NCBI GenBank assembly: GCA_015657535.1
Contig: JADHZB010001398.1
Location: forward strand, 1-64,000
DNA length: 64,000 nucleotides
From: Nephromyces sp. MM_2019
Lineage: Eukaryota; Apicomplexa; Aconoidasida; Nephromycida
Reading direction: 5' to 3'
Part shown: piece after piece, positions 1 to 14,747 of the stretch
How positions within the stretch are numbered: the stretch's first letter is position 1
How the letters are laid out: every line of letters begins with the position of its first letter
Position numbers and translations under genes: made by a program
The notes under the pieces: generated by a model
What the model was told of the DNA's origin: nothing
Database searches by the model: none
Seen by the model: only the letters and a program-made list of their open reading frames with translations

Positions 1-442
1 GAGAATAAACAACAAGAAAAAGATAAAACAGAGGATGAAAAAGACAAAGAGGAGGCGATTAAAATGTAAAACATTTTCGCACACAACTACAAATATGAAG
101 TTGTAGCAAAAGGGAAAAGAATATAAAACGAAAGAATCACTGAGGCATAACATAGCACCACAGGTAACAGCGAGAAAATAACACACAAAAACGTGAAAAG
201 CGTGGGATTTTATGAGAAAACGTAGAAGAAAGCTTCGAATGGCTGATATGCTTGGCGTATTCTACGAAATTACGCAGCCATACCTCGAAGCATATCAAAA
301 TTTGTGTGTGGACGTACACCCAAGTGAACACAAGTGCACAAGTTATTACAAAAAGAAGTAATTTCCGTGGGGGGGGGAAACAAACACACAAGAATAAACA
401 CACAAATAGATAGATTTTCCACTTGTGAATGAAGTGTACGTG

Positions 443-476
<34 letters not shown>

Positions 477-1296
477 CACGCATAGATATTATAGATTCCA
501 CTAGTGGACGTGATACCCATACGTACACTAGAAGAAACGCAAAAAAACGATCAAATTACATGCAAACACACACAGACAGTTACACAGCTGCAAACAATCA
601 AAAAGCACTCAACATAGAGACGAACGGGCACACACGCACGCACATATACGAAAGCAACTATAGATGCACCTGTTGGCGCAAGCCCACATAAGCATAGGGC
701 CGCACAAACATACACCGGCACCAACACGCACACATCAAGTTTCCAATACCATACACACACACACACACACACACACATCCACAATCACTAAAATGTATCC
801 CAAAAAACAGAAATACATCAAGAACACTCAGATCTTACATTTTGAAGCAATAAGCTTTACGAAAAACCCACACTTTACAGAGTAATATGATGGTGTGTGT
901 GTGTGTGTGTGCGTGTAGTGCCTTCAATTCGCTGTACATACATTCTAAATTGTCTATACTTTTTAGAATAAACCTTTGAAAAAAACAAGAAGTAGCGGTG
1001 TGTGTAAATCAATCCTCATCAAAATATTCCCACAAATCTCAGCTGTATATACACCCATCTTCAGCCTATAAAAAAACTATTTTTTGGAGGCAAAGCAGCA
1101 TTTTCACCACTAAAGCTTCGTCTCGCTGCATGATATGAAGACGCCATGAAGCAGCTAATACACACAGAAAACAGCGAATCTATCAAATTTTCTACAAATT
1201 GCTATGAATATCCAAGAAAATCTGAGCTGAAGATATCAATCTGAATATTCCAGACAAAAAAACACACACACACATACATACATTCAGCTTACTTAC
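1..1296. other. Left edge, CA/GT-rich, no resolved exon
   Basis: This stretch lies downstream of the last recovered exon of the minus-strand ubiquitin protease and should hold its next exons or introns. I could not find the expected continuation of the catalytic domain (a Gln-His-Asp-type segment). It contains (CA)n and (TA)n microsatellites near 443-477 and 750-776. Cys/Val-rich open frames on the minus strand are low-complexity translations of GT repeats and are not called as genes. Confidence 0.5.
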
Positions 1297-2675
<1,379 letters not shown>

Positions 2676-2699
2676 GGCATATCAAACGAAATTTTCCTT

Positions 2700-3090
2700 C
2701 CTCTTCATCCCCCTTGAAGGTGGTGGTGAGGGGGGTTTTACAGTTGAAGAAAGCAGATAAAAAAGGTGTGTTTGGGGTGAGGAGAAACTCAGAGAGAAAG
2801 CTACAGGAGGTGAAGGGGTGGAGGGGGATTTGAAGGGTGAAGGGCAGGGGGTGCGCGTGTGGATCTGAGAAGAAGTGGGGAGCAAAAAGCTACTGTACGG
2901 GATGGTAGGTGCATCTATGGGGTAGTGGGAGGGGAGGGGGGGAGTTTGAAAGGGGGATGTACGAAGGGGGAGGGGGCTTTCAAAGCAGGACGTTTAAAAG
3001 GGGGGGCGTCTAAACGGGGAGCATCTAAAAGGGGGGCGTATAAAAGGGGGGTGCTTTGGAAGGAAGGGCACTTCTGAAGGGGGGGGGAGC
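2700..3090. repeat. G-rich tract with 15-bp minisatellite
   Basis: The plus strand is a near-continuous purine/G-rich block. From about 2990 to 3060 a 15-bp unit (CGTCTAAAAGGGGGG and variants) repeats about four times, each copy ending in four to seven G. The block sits just upstream of the ATG of the acidic USP exon, so it may be in the 5' region of that gene. Several G-runs in close spacing make quadruplex formation plausible. Confidence 0.65.
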
Positions 3091-6000
3091 CAGTAACAAG
3101 TAACAACAGAGCAACAACCACAAGAGAAGAGGATAAACTCGCCACAAACCAAACTAGGAAGCAGTCGTTATATAGAGGCGTCAGCAATAAGCAAATATAT
3201 GCTAAATAAACACAAATAAGCCAAAATTGCAGTCTTACAGAAGGAAAAAAGTGCAGAATACTGAAGAAAAAGCTGCAGGAAGTCGCCTTAGCTAAGTGGG
3301 AGATATAAAGGGGTGGAGACCACTCACAGGCACACTTTAAAAGACTAATAGAAGCAGCTAGAAGCAAGATGAAATGAAGGTGAAATTACGCATCAAAGAG
3401 GTTTTGTGGCATTTTTTCGCCACCAAAATGATGCCAGACTTCTACACACACACGCACACATGGAGAGTGGGGTATATCATCACTAAGAGCGTGTGTTGTG
3501 ACCATCATAGGCACCAGCAACGCTATCAGTTACATACACGAAAATACAGGTTTTACTTAACTAAGGAGATAGTAGCAGCACTCTTAGCACACACTACAAT
3601 CTATTGTAATATACAAAGTGAAACGCCATAATTATAGGAGAAGCTAGTAAAAATCATCAAGTCTTTGAGCTTACCATAAACACACAAGGGCAAATACTTA
3701 CAAAGAGAAGAATCAGTGTATATAAACCTGACCTAGCCATGGAGAAAAGGGCAAGAAAAACAGCGTGTGAAGAAAACGATCTTTCAGCATATATAGAGTG
3801 AGCTTGAAGAGGAAATCTTAATCCACGCTTTGACTACATATATCAAGCACAGTATAAGCTATGAGAAGCTTAAGTGAGGCAGCCAATGCACAAAGAGGAC
3901 CAAGAAACTAATGAAGACAGCAAAAGCAGGTTTAGTACCCTCTTTGAAGAATAACGGCAGTAAAAGAGTCATTAAAAAGCACTGTGCATGCATGAATCTT
4001 CTCTTTTCTCTCTGTTTGTTCCCTTTTTTTATTCTCTCTGATTCTCCTCTCTCTGTTCCTTCCTTCTTCATACTCTCCTATGCCCCCCTCTCTCCTCTCT
4101 CCCACACACTTCCGTGTGTTAATTTCACAAAGTACACACTAAAGTTATTTTTTCTTCTTCTATGAAAAAAATCAACGCAATGCCTCAAATGACAGTAAAG
4201 TTACACACCTTAACATGCACACACACGCTCTCGACACCAATCACATTCTTCAAATTCACACACACCGCATCACTCAAAAATATGAAAATTTCACTTCAAA
4301 TTGCTACACCATCTTCAGATGTCGACAGCTACTAGGGCATTTCGTCTAATAATCCCTTCCTGCGCCACAGTCGCACACAAAAAACAGCGAACGCTCTCTA
4401 GAAAATACAATACGAACTTGGCTATTACAGCAAAAGATTTATGCCACATACACGCAAGATAAAGTTCGCTATCGTGCTGGTAGATTTCCCAGTCTTATAG
4501 CGTCAAAATCATCAAGCCGGTGTGTGCACCAGAAAAAAAAAATACAGTAACTTAAAAAAACATTCCACACACACACTACAACAAAGAGGATGATATGACT
4601 CGAAACAGCTTAAAAATAAGCGAATCTTCAACTTCAAAGCCACACACAACTTCACTGAGTCATTCAACCTTCTTGACTGGCATTTTTCTCCAAGAAATCG
4701 GCAGATCGGAAGGGATTACTGTAAAACACTGTATCTACTTATCATTCTAACACAAGGCATTTCTTGTTAAAAGTGTATGTACACTACCCCCAGCAACTTA
4801 TTCTTTTGTAATATCTTCAATAGAATCCTCTTCTACCAGAAAATGCTGCAAAAATACCAAAAAATTCTTGAAAAAAGAAGATTTCTGTGGTGCAGATTAG
4901 GCGTTATCGCATAGGTTAGGCACCATTACCTCCCTTGAAGAACAAGGGCGCAGTTTGTTCTTTTGTGTTTTTGTGTTTGTGCGTGCTGAAACCACTTGAT
5001 TACCAGCATAAAAGATACCACCTTGATGGAGCTACGCACATATTCTGAAATACTGTGGTAGCATCCATTCTGCAAGTAATGGTACAGAAATCGGGAATGA
5101 GGAGGAAATTGACACAGAAACATAAACATAAAGATACACACACACACACACAAATCCAACTCACAACAGAAAACGTGACGAATCCCACAACTAGGAGATA
5201 TTAAAGAGGCAAAAACATGCTGGTGCACAAGAAGATATGTATCTCATACACACAAGAAAAAGAAAATAACACACTAAAAGAGACACAATGATTCGCAAGA
5301 AAAACATAAGAAAATCATACAAACACACACCATCGCATCCACATATAAACACACTCAATCACACCAAACATGCGCACAAACATAGGTATACACACCCACA
5401 GACGTACACACACACACAACTTCCACAAGAATACTTACATAACCCTATGAACTGAATAAATGTCTTTTAAAAACAGCCTCTTAAGTCAGGGGTCCCTCCT
5501 CCGCTAATGAAGTATTCAACGTAAAATCCCTCCTTTTCTTCCCACTCTCTCTGAGATACTTTCTTCAAAAAGCCTTAAACTCAGAAAAAAGCGTTCTCCA
5601 GCTTCTTTTCCAGAACCCGACTACATTTGAATAGATAATACAAATATACACACACACACTACGCATCTAAACTTTGCTACTGCTAAACCTCAGCAAAAAG
5701 CCAGCAATTAAGCTCAGGCAAAAAACATGTATTTTCTAACTTTTCAGCGGATTACAAGGATTCTCCAAAAGAGAAAAACATTCTTCTCATCACATAAGTG
5801 AAGGCAAAGAGACTCCCCAATACATTCACCAATGCACACACAGACATTCTTTTTCACAAGTACATGAAAGCAGTAACACAGACGCATAAATTGACTCAAA
5901 AAACACACACATACAATGTCACTAGGAACACACAAACGCCTAAGCCCCTCACCACACACACGCACAGATCCACACATCCACAAACAAAATTACACACACA

Positions 6001-8580
6001 CAACTCAAGATACTAAACACGCTGCTTTCCTCCCTTCCAAAGCAAACCTGCCAAGAATGCCAGGCTCTATGCTTAGCTACTTGATAAAAAAAGTATATCG
6101 ACATGAAGCCAAGGAAATATGATTTCTCATCAGAGCAAGTAGGCTTCACTTCCCCCTTCTTCCGAATACGTCTACATCCTAAAAGGGAGGCTTTTCTGAA
6201 GAAAACATTTCAGTTAATCACTCAATGAAGTCGAAACTATTTGAACAAAAGCATGCGAAAAGCAGCTGAACAGCTGCAGCTGAGAATAAGACATGAGCGC
6301 TAAGTTCTGCAGATGACGCAAAAACCACTGGAAAACGAGAGTTTTTACTGCCAAAAAAAACCAAAAAAATGAGAAGATGGAAGAAATTTAATTTCTCGGA
6401 AAACCGGGCCTAAATTTGGGTTTTAAATTTGGGTTTTCCTGTAATTGAAAAGCTTTATTCTTGGAAAAAATCAGTAAAGCCCACTGAAAAAGAGGAATTT
6501 TTGGTAAATTCCTCGAAAAATGAGATGATTTGGAACAGGAGGATAATGCAATTGGAGATGCAACTCAACGGACTGAGGAAAGATGCCATTTTACGCCCAC
6601 ATGCATTTTTTGGTGGTGTAAATGTGTGTGAGCGGCGTTGAAGTGTGTGTGTGCAGGTGTGGCTGAAGTGTGTGTGGGAACACCTACATTTTAGAGTGTT
6701 TCTAGGAAGTATCCACTTTCATGCGTGTGTGTATCACACACATTAACCTGCTAGTGTGTCACAGGCATTAACCTGTGTGTCACCACCCAAACCCACTTTC
6801 ATTGCAAAAAATGCAAAATTTTGCTAAAAATACTCAGTTTTATTCCTTTTCCAAACATCGGAACAACTCCAAAAAAGCAGCAAGTTACTGCGAACTAGAA
6901 GCAGAAAAAAAAACAAAAAAAACAACATCTTCTTCCGCATAAAAAAAAGTATTTCAAGGCAAAAGCGCATAAAATCTACAAAAAAACTCCAAAAAAAGGC
7001 AAAATTATGAGTATTTACAAAATTCCGCTGTTCCTTGCCTTCATAATGGTGTGGCCGCTAAAAAAAGTTTACCAATCAAGCGGAGGAGGTTTTAAATTAC
7101 ACAGAAGTTCGCACACACACACATATATATATATATATGTATGTATAATACATATCCACACACACAGAAGCGTTATAGGGGGAGTAAAATAAGGGATGGC
7201 GGAATTTTTTGTCGTGTGCGGGGCTTGTGTGAAAGCTAAAATGAGGAGACGCCATATGAGGCAGAGGATTTTCCGCGTGTATGAGCAGTCAGCGGGGGAA
7301 GTTGTGTGTGTGCATAGGTTAGTGTGTGCGTGTTGTGTGTGTGTGCGGATATATGCTATAATTGTATCGGTAAATATATGTGTCAGTATATAACATCTAC
7401 ATGTGTGTGGACATATATTATGCATGTGTGTGTACAAATGCATATGCACTACATAATATACCTGCATGTTTGCGTATACACAGGGTGTACTTTTAGCAGC
7501 CACTGGAAAATTTATTGAGAGCAGCTGTTATGTGGGTAGTAAATTAGTTCGCTTCCAACCGAAAACGTAGCCAAGAGGAAGGAACTAAGGGTGTGTAGAC
7601 CATCGAAATTGATTATTTCTATGATGCAGAGAGTATTTGAAATCTGCATACTTATCATTGAAATCGAATGCAGCGGTAGGTATAAGTGAGCTTTTGGAAC
7701 AACAGCTGAACAGAATCTATTGATTGATTCGTAGCATTGTAATTGCATTTTCAACGATACACACCATGTATCCGTATCTCTTTTGGCGTTGCTTGCTGAT
7801 GTATGTGTGTCTGCGCTTTATAGGGCCTAATTGTGCCTAGTCTAAGACACGATTTGTGTGTGTATTTCATGCTTTGATTGCATCTTGTGTAGCGTATAAT
7901 TTGTGTCTTTTTGGTTTCAAAGACGGTATAGTTTTAGTATGTCAATAAGAAAATTATCATGCGCTCATTGGTAGCTGTATACTTTATAGCCTTGCCGAGG
8001 TGGTTATATGTTAAGTGTATCTGACAGGAATACATCTATATAACAAACAAAAATAAAAAAATCTATAAGCGCAAGAATTAAATATATACATTTTTGTATA
8101 ACCCAAAAGAAAATAAAGGTAAATCTTTGCATTCAGCGTTATCTATTTCATGTTTTAGTATGTAGAATCCGCTATAATATCCTCTTTATCCCGGATAATT
8201 ATACCGAGTCAACGCGTGGAGACAGCTTTTTGTGAGGAAATGAGAGTGGAAAACAGGCGAAAAAATGGCTTATTGAGATGAAGAAAAAAAACAAACGTCT
8301 ATTCGATGAATATGCTACGCTTTGACATGCACAACATCAGATTTTGTTAATTCGTTGCATTCAGGACTCTGCTATTATATGTATATTATGTAAATCTTTC
8401 TACTTATTCAAAGATATATAAATCCAGAAATTGATCTTTTTATTTCGCCGTATCGTAATAAGAATAATCTTGTATACTCCTCTGGTTAGAGTACTCAATA
8501 ACTCTCTGCATTGGAGACAAATAGTTTATTTTTTATCGGTGAGTTGCCAAAAAAAAATTATATCCGGACTATCAGATATC
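3091..8580. other. CA-rich, largely unresolved region
   Basis: Many (CA)n tracts lie on the plus strand up to about 6.4 kb, as expected if transcription is on the minus strand, where introns are GT-rich. Only fragments look coding. Around 5485-5562 a minus frame reads KVSQREWEEKEGFYVEYF after an AAG acceptor. Around 6040-6150 a minus frame reads KPTCSDEKSYFLGFM and ends at a CAG|GT donor. Either could be an upstream exon of the USP gene, but phase cannot be chained. From 6.5 to 8.5 kb I see mixed GT and AT-rich sequence and nothing firm. Confidence 0.35.
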
Positions 8581-8582
8581 TA

Positions 8583-8956
8583 AAGAGTCTGTAATTATTG
8601 GGAAATACAGCAAAATGGATGGAAAAAATTGGATATATCAGAAGCCTTAAGTGAGCTTCAGAATATCTTGTGCTTTTTTCAAGACATGTACCCGAAGCAG
8701 TACAGAAGATGCTCTAAAAGGCAGCAAAAAATAGCGGTACCAATGAATTAATGATTCTAGTGATACTATAGCGACAACTGCTACAATACCTGCTAGAGCA
8801 AGTGCTATTGCTGAAAGTACAACACAGACTGGTGATACTGCTACTGAAGTAGATTTACTAGCAGATAAAGCGCCCAGCAAACCTATTGATAGTGTAGTAC
8901 ATGCCTTCCTTCACAATGTGGTGACAGTGCTAAAGCTTTCAGCACATTACCTATAA
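8583..8956 (+). CDS. Candidate exons of an unrecognised gene
   Basis: Two plus-strand frames read like protein. About 8583-8750 includes NGWKKLDISEALSELQNILC and then a Lys/Arg-rich tail. About 8761-8956 is Thr/Ala-rich (TIPARASAIAESTTQTGDTA) and ends in a hydrophobic stretch and a TAA stop. The two lie in different frames only a few bases apart, so they cannot both be used without an internal intron; GTGAGC at 8652 to the AG before 8761 would fit in size but not clearly in phase. The minus strand is also open across the second part (a hydrophobic Ala/Val-rich frame), so the strand is uncertain. Confidence 0.25.
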
Positions 8957-9586
8957 TACGCTTTTGTTAAGGAAATTTGATTGTTGCTATAGAAAATGAG
9001 ATTATTCTATGGATAATAGCAACAATATTGAACCAGCCTGCAGAAAAAATCTGCAAAAAAAAAAGTCTTTCAGTATTAGCTGATGTGCACGAATATATCA
9101 TTACTAAAATTTTGACAGGAAATACCGTAAAAAACTACTTCACATGACAGAATGAAGACCAGAAAAAATTCCTCTTTATGCTTCATATTATCTGCGCGCC
9201 AAGCTTTTTTTGTCAAAATCAATTTTGTTCCATTATTTGCATTTATCCGAGAGTAATGGAAAAATATATGCATAGATAGAAGCACATTAAGCATATCCCA
9301 ATGCAATTTAAGTAGAACAAAACCTTGAGGAAAACATCCAAATGGTAATTCTCGGGGCTTGTTGCTTGAAATACTCTGCACTTCCTGCGTAGAAGCAGCA
9401 ATTCAGAAGTACCTAAACAAAAGTACATATTTTATGGCAGCTTGAAATTCTCTCCCTGCCTACGCCGTATACACCACTAACCAGAGTTGAACATTGCATT
9501 GCACCGTGGTTTTCTGCCGACATAACATGCTATAGAACTTCGCTGTCCAAGTCCTAGTAATAGTTGTAGTGCTTTTACTAGTAGTA

Positions 9587-9632
9587 GTAGTAGCAGTAGT
9601 AGTAGTAGTACTACTACTACTACTGCTACTAC
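9587..9632. repeat. Perfect 46-bp palindrome of GTA/TAC trinucleotides
   Basis: The left arm is GTA repeats with one GCA interruption; the right arm is its exact reverse complement, TAC repeats with one TGC interruption in the mirrored place. The centre is GTAC at 9608-9611. Pairing was checked base by base and breaks only beyond 9587 and 9632. There is no loop, so it could form a cruciform or a long hairpin. Confidence 0.9.
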
Positions 9633-12600
9633 CTCCTTCCGCAGTTATAGCAAAGCACCATGCTGTAAATTCAGGAAAAAAAATGCGGTTTGGTTATCAT
9701 ATCAAGGCAATTAATCCGCACCGAATAAAAAATTTCCGCATGATTTCATCATTGATAATTGAATACTTTTGAAAATGAAGAATATAGCTGCATATATTAT
9801 CAGTGTCTTTGAATAAATTTATTTGTGGCACGTGCATCCCATAACATTGCCGATTGGGATTTTTTCGGTACAACAATTACCAGTTGGAGATATATTCCCT
9901 CCTTCATGCATTTTTAATGGAAAAGAAATAATCAAACTTAGTAGGGTTTTTGTTTTATTTCCCAGCCGTTTTGGTATTCTGTGTAGCTCTACTTCGAAAT
10001 TGCGCATTTCCGAATAGTAAAAAGTACTTCAGAGGTCGCTGGAATATCCCTGTTTTGATGCGCAGTTGAAATCATGGATATTTTTTCTATTTCTTGCTCT
10101 TATTACCGCTTTCTTGTGTGGAAATTATTCTTTAAGCATTTTGAAAAGGTATAATAATGAAATTTGGTGTGTGGTAAACAACCTCAATGCATTTTAAAAT
10201 GCTGTAATAGTGTCACTCGTGACTCCTTCAGTTTAATCTTGTAGTATGAGAAATAACAAATTTTACAATTTTTATTCGCTCCATGCTTAAGGATGTGCAA
10301 AAATTTAAAGTGCGTGCCGAAAAATAAAAATTATGATATTTATGACCCCTACAAGAAGTTTACGCTGTTCGTGAATATTAGGCAGATCCACCGAAAAAAT
10401 AACTAAATGGCACAAAGATTTGCTATTTCCTGTGAATTTTCACGGATCGGCCTTTAGTCTAAGTTGTACCTGCTAAAAGAATAGATGCAGAAGCACTAAA
10501 ATACCTTCAACCCCATCTCTAACTCAAGCCTAAAAAAATGCTAGATGCAGAAGCAATAAAGTCGCTACAACCCATTGTTTCATGACATAGAAGGAGATGC
10601 TGCTACGCGCACAGCAGCATAATTTATACCTCTTCATTACGCACTGAAGCCAGTTCATCTGATAAAGCATGTAGAAACTGCCAGTAAGAGTTCTATTTGT
10701 CTCCCTTGTTTTTAATATACTCATGCTTTGAAATCATAAACTTTCTTTTTAATTTTCAAAGAGCTCCCATGAGTATACATTGCAAACTCTTATTTTTATA
10801 TTGAAGTCACCAGCTGAGTTTTAACGTGCATACTTTGCACATTAAATTTTTTATTTTGTAGTTTAATGCAACCAAGCTACCTCAGCCACATATTTGTGAC
10901 AGCAAAAAAAAAATGATATTTTCCTAGTGGTTCAAATTGATCGGTAGAACCTCCTACTCTTGTGACTAATCATCCTGATGATAATGATATTATAAGAGAA
11001 GGAATTTGAGACGCTAGTGCATTGTACATAACCGCTCAGGGAATTTTTCTGAAAAATTTATGCATTTTCATCTGTTTCTATATATAAAGGGCTACTCGAA
11101 GCTGAAATCTTCCTATGCTTCGAGTTCTGTTTCTAAAACTGGCTGGTCACTTTTGTGCAAATGCTTTTGCATAGCCAGTGCAGCACCTCAAGTAAACTAC
11201 TCAATGAATATAACTCTGTCAACTACAAAGATCTATTAAACGCATTCAATCATACTGGAAAAAATAGCAAAATTAGATTTATTGAATTCCATATTAATAT
11301 CTCCATTTTTTATTCATTTCTACTTTTAGTAGGTAATTCTTCAAAAAATATTGCTATCTTTATCTGCTTTTTAAAAAAGGCTATTTTTAGTATATGTTGG
11401 CTATCTTCCAGTAGTAGGTGGTCATGAAATGAACTTTAAGATTCTTGGACCAACAGGAATAACGAAAATTAACTGAATTCCTGCATGGTGCTGAGGACGA
11501 GAAGCCTTTCTAGCTAAGGTAAACGCGCAAATGAAAACAGCACAAAGACCATAGGAAAAGACTGAAACCAACCACCAGTTTTGCACACATTATATATGCA
11601 AGCAAAACTCTGAAACGGGGTGGCGTTGGGACTTGTAATGAAATGGACAATAACCCAGATTGACTGAAGCAAGATAAAGATTTACGCTTTTCATACCAAA
11701 AAAAATATTCTCTGGCTGAAACAATACTTTACACGGCTCTCTTAATGTGGATCCTTAAAGGAAAAGTTACCGTTTGAGGCTACCCGTTTGCGTTTGCTAT
11801 TCTGGCTCTCAGATACTCCTCCTCTCACTTTCTGGCTTTCGTTGCAATGCAATACTACGAAGGGTTAGAGCAGGTATGTGATAATATTCTTAATTTCAGA
11901 GATAATGTTATTCCTTACTTTTTTTGCATGCAAAAGCGTAGTACAGTCAACTATATAGCATATTGGAACCTAATAATGAGCTTGCTACAAATCAACTTTG
12001 TGCAGATTCACTGTATTTCCAGGTAGATTGACACTGGGATCAATCCCATAGTTCACTTTGATGAGTCCCAGACAAGTCTCTAGTTTGTAATATCGAGAGT
12101 AAGGATTAAAAGAAAACAGTTCATTTCCCTGTCAGCTCTGATGATGCTTTAAATATGATGAAAAATCAATCCTTTCAAAGGACCATCGAAGCTTGCCGTG
12201 GTGAGAAGAGAGTCATGAAATGCGAAGCGGGAAATATCATCAATCCTCCCAAGTGACTGCCAAAGTTTGCTGCGGTGAGGAGCAGATGATGTAATGTGCC
12301 TGAGAACACCATTCGTAGACTACTATGTCATCGTCACGGCAGTATCACAAAAACATAGCTGTCGGAAGAGCTTAATAGAAGAACATTTCAACAAAAAGCA
12401 GTGCATAATCACTTTTTTTAGGTAGCTATCATACTAGGAGATAGTAAGCTTCAGGAAATTCAAACAAATGACAACCACCAGTCTCGGTCATGAGTCTATT
12501 AACACTTATTTAGTCATCAAATATCGTTTCTTTAAGTATTTGGTTTGAATCTTCCTTTAGATACTAGAGTTGAACCTTCCTTTAACCATAAGCTTGCACT

Positions 12601-13740
12601 CTTGCTATGACCGCGAACAGCCGCTCAACACTCGCCTAACGATAAACCTCTACCCTTCAGCACCAGCCTCTACCGTTTACCAATAATCTCCACCCTTAAC
12701 AAGCCCCAAAATTAGCAATATCTACTGTCTTGGCAGTCGATTAGATAAACTTGTATTCTAGCCCAAATCATTGCTACCAAGCACGAACCAACTGAGAAAT
12801 CACAGATAGTCTACCATTTCACTTCGCCACCTCAAAGCTGGCTGATCTCGTACTCACTCGCAGATCTCCACGGATGCTAGAAGCTAATTAAACGAGGACT
12901 CGCGAAACCCTTTCACTGTAGTTGCCATCATTTGGTTGGGCTGTCGTGCGCGACATAGTATAGTGTGTAGGCGAATGTGTGTGTGTGTGTGCGCGTGCGT
13001 GCGTGTGCGTGTGTGTGAAGGGTGTGTGTGTGAAGCGTATATGTGTGTGCGTGTGTGTGAAGCGTATGTGCTCATGTCGGGTATACCGTCTGTACTGAGA
13101 AACACCTCGCACACCAAATGCCTTAACGAGGGCGTGGGCCTTGAAACAGACCCTCGTAAGATCGTGCGCGCAACTTTTACTGGTTGATAGTGGTCAAGAC
13201 TCAGAAGCCGCGTCATATAAGCATAAACAAGCGTACAAAAGTGTGGTAATCAATGCACACTGAGGATACACAAACACACAAGCTCTTACGTACACATAAC
13301 ACACAGTCATAACACACACGCAACACAATGATAGCAAATACACACGTAGTACAATCATAACACACACTGATAGCAGACAGACAACACACAGTCGCAACAC
13401 ACCCATAAAGCGCACGCAACGCATCCACAACAAACACATTTATGCCGACACAATCATAACAAACACAAACACACACGCCAACACAATCATAACAAACGCA
13501 CAGCACGCTCATAATAAACGCACACACGCAACACACAAACATGACATACACAGAGATACCCGCAACCCCACACACATTTACATATGTATGGATGTATGTA
13601 GACTGGATGTAAGATCTCTTTCTACCGCTCTATCGCACGTGTTTTCTCTTACTTCTCTTCATCTTTGGACGAAAGTACTGCGCTTCTGTGTTTGCTTCCT
13701 CCACGCAATCACACAGCAAAGTATTTTATTGTTTTCTTTC
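9633..13740. other. AT-rich then CA/GT-rich region, no firm gene
   Basis: Short open frames occur at 9819-10017 (both strands open), 10530-10724 and 11155-11427, but none has a recognisable motif or an exon chain I could verify. Between 12960 and 13570 there is a GT-rich block and then a CA-rich block; the long Cys/Val and His/Thr frames there are repeat translations. A Lys/Arg-rich candidate exon (RKQEALYGASVCRLQKDD) sits just beyond, near 13749-13817 on the plus strand, and could be the 5' part of the gene that follows. Confidence 0.4.
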
Positions 13741-13748
13741 GCCAAAGA

Positions 13749-14205
13749 AGAGTGAGAAAGCAAGAGGCTTTATACGGTGCGAGTGTATGCCGCCTCCAGA
13801 AAGATGATTTGCGACTCGTGGGAAGCTGCTTTTTTTGCTATTTCTTGCTAGGGTAGCGTTTTGTGTGCGATACCACTAACTCCCCTCCTGTGAGATAGAA
13901 GTTGGTCCTTTTTACTAAAACAGGCAGCAATTTCTTGGAGTACAAGTAAGCGGCCGCATTAGAGTGTGAATACTTTCCCTCCTGAGCGTGCAGCTGCATC
14001 AGTCTGCATTCAGAGCCTCACATTCTCGTACAAAGCGTCGTTTCATTAAATTTTTCTTTGTAGGAAGAAAAAAGTTGCACGAAGGAAAGTGTGAAAGTTA
14101 CAAGTTTTCAGAGTGTTCTGTAGGGATTGGTTGTGGCTTTCTTTTCTGATTAAATGAAATAGTTTTTTGTGCTTTGGCAATTTCTTTCTGACTACCTGCT
14201 GAAGG
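13749..14205 (+). CDS. Candidate 5' exons of the following gene
   Basis: Plus-strand stretches that read as protein between typical borders: about 13749-13817 (QEALYGASVCRLQKDDLRL), about 13932-13950 (SNFLEY before GTAAGC), about 13995-14030 (CISLHSEPHIL before GTACAA, then a roughly 47-nt intron), about 14065-14120 (EEKSCTKESVKVTSFQSVL) and 14164-14205 (FFVLWQFLSDYLLK before AAG|GTAATG). Phases are not all consistent, so this part of the model is tentative. No family is recognised. Confidence 0.3.
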
Positions 14206-14747
14206 TAATGTATGCCGCAAAGGATTTGTAAAGGGTGATGGAGCCGATTAATTTAACCAGTGAAAAGCTGAATATAGGCTTTTGTTGTGGGGAGTTTGTA
14301 GAGTGTAAGCTCCTATAGTTGGGAGTTAGGAGAATATTCCTTATTTTTTTGAAATTTAGGTGAATATTCCCCTATTTTAGTGGGGAGTTATGAGAATATA
14401 TCCTTATATAGTGAAATTTAGGTAACAATCGCGTACACTAAATGAGTTGTTCTGGTGAAAAGTTTATACAATCTTCTTTCCTTTTTTGGCGGGATAAGTA
14501 TGGCTCGATCGCTTTGATAGATGCCTGTTTTATGCTTTAGATTGCTGTTTTTGCTACCTTTTTATCGGCACTGCAAACTTTAAAACGGGAGGTCGTCTAT
14601 ATGATTTGCGCTCTTAATAAAAGCTACTTTTCACGCTCATCTGTGACATACCAGATGGAGTAATGTGGATTTATTCCACTTCTTGCGGGGTTTTTTAAGG
14701 ATTCATCTCTTCTAAGTCGTGTGTGTGAATTTTGTTTGGTCTAAAAG

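Noticed and set aside
137..784. Cys/Val-rich minus-strand ORFs at the left edge
   Set aside because: Low-complexity translation of (CA)n/(TA)n microsatellites, without motifs or exon borders.
12884..13575. Overlapping ORFs on both strands around 13 kb
   Set aside because: Repeat-driven: GT block on one side and CA block on the other; composition is Cys/Val or His/Thr only.
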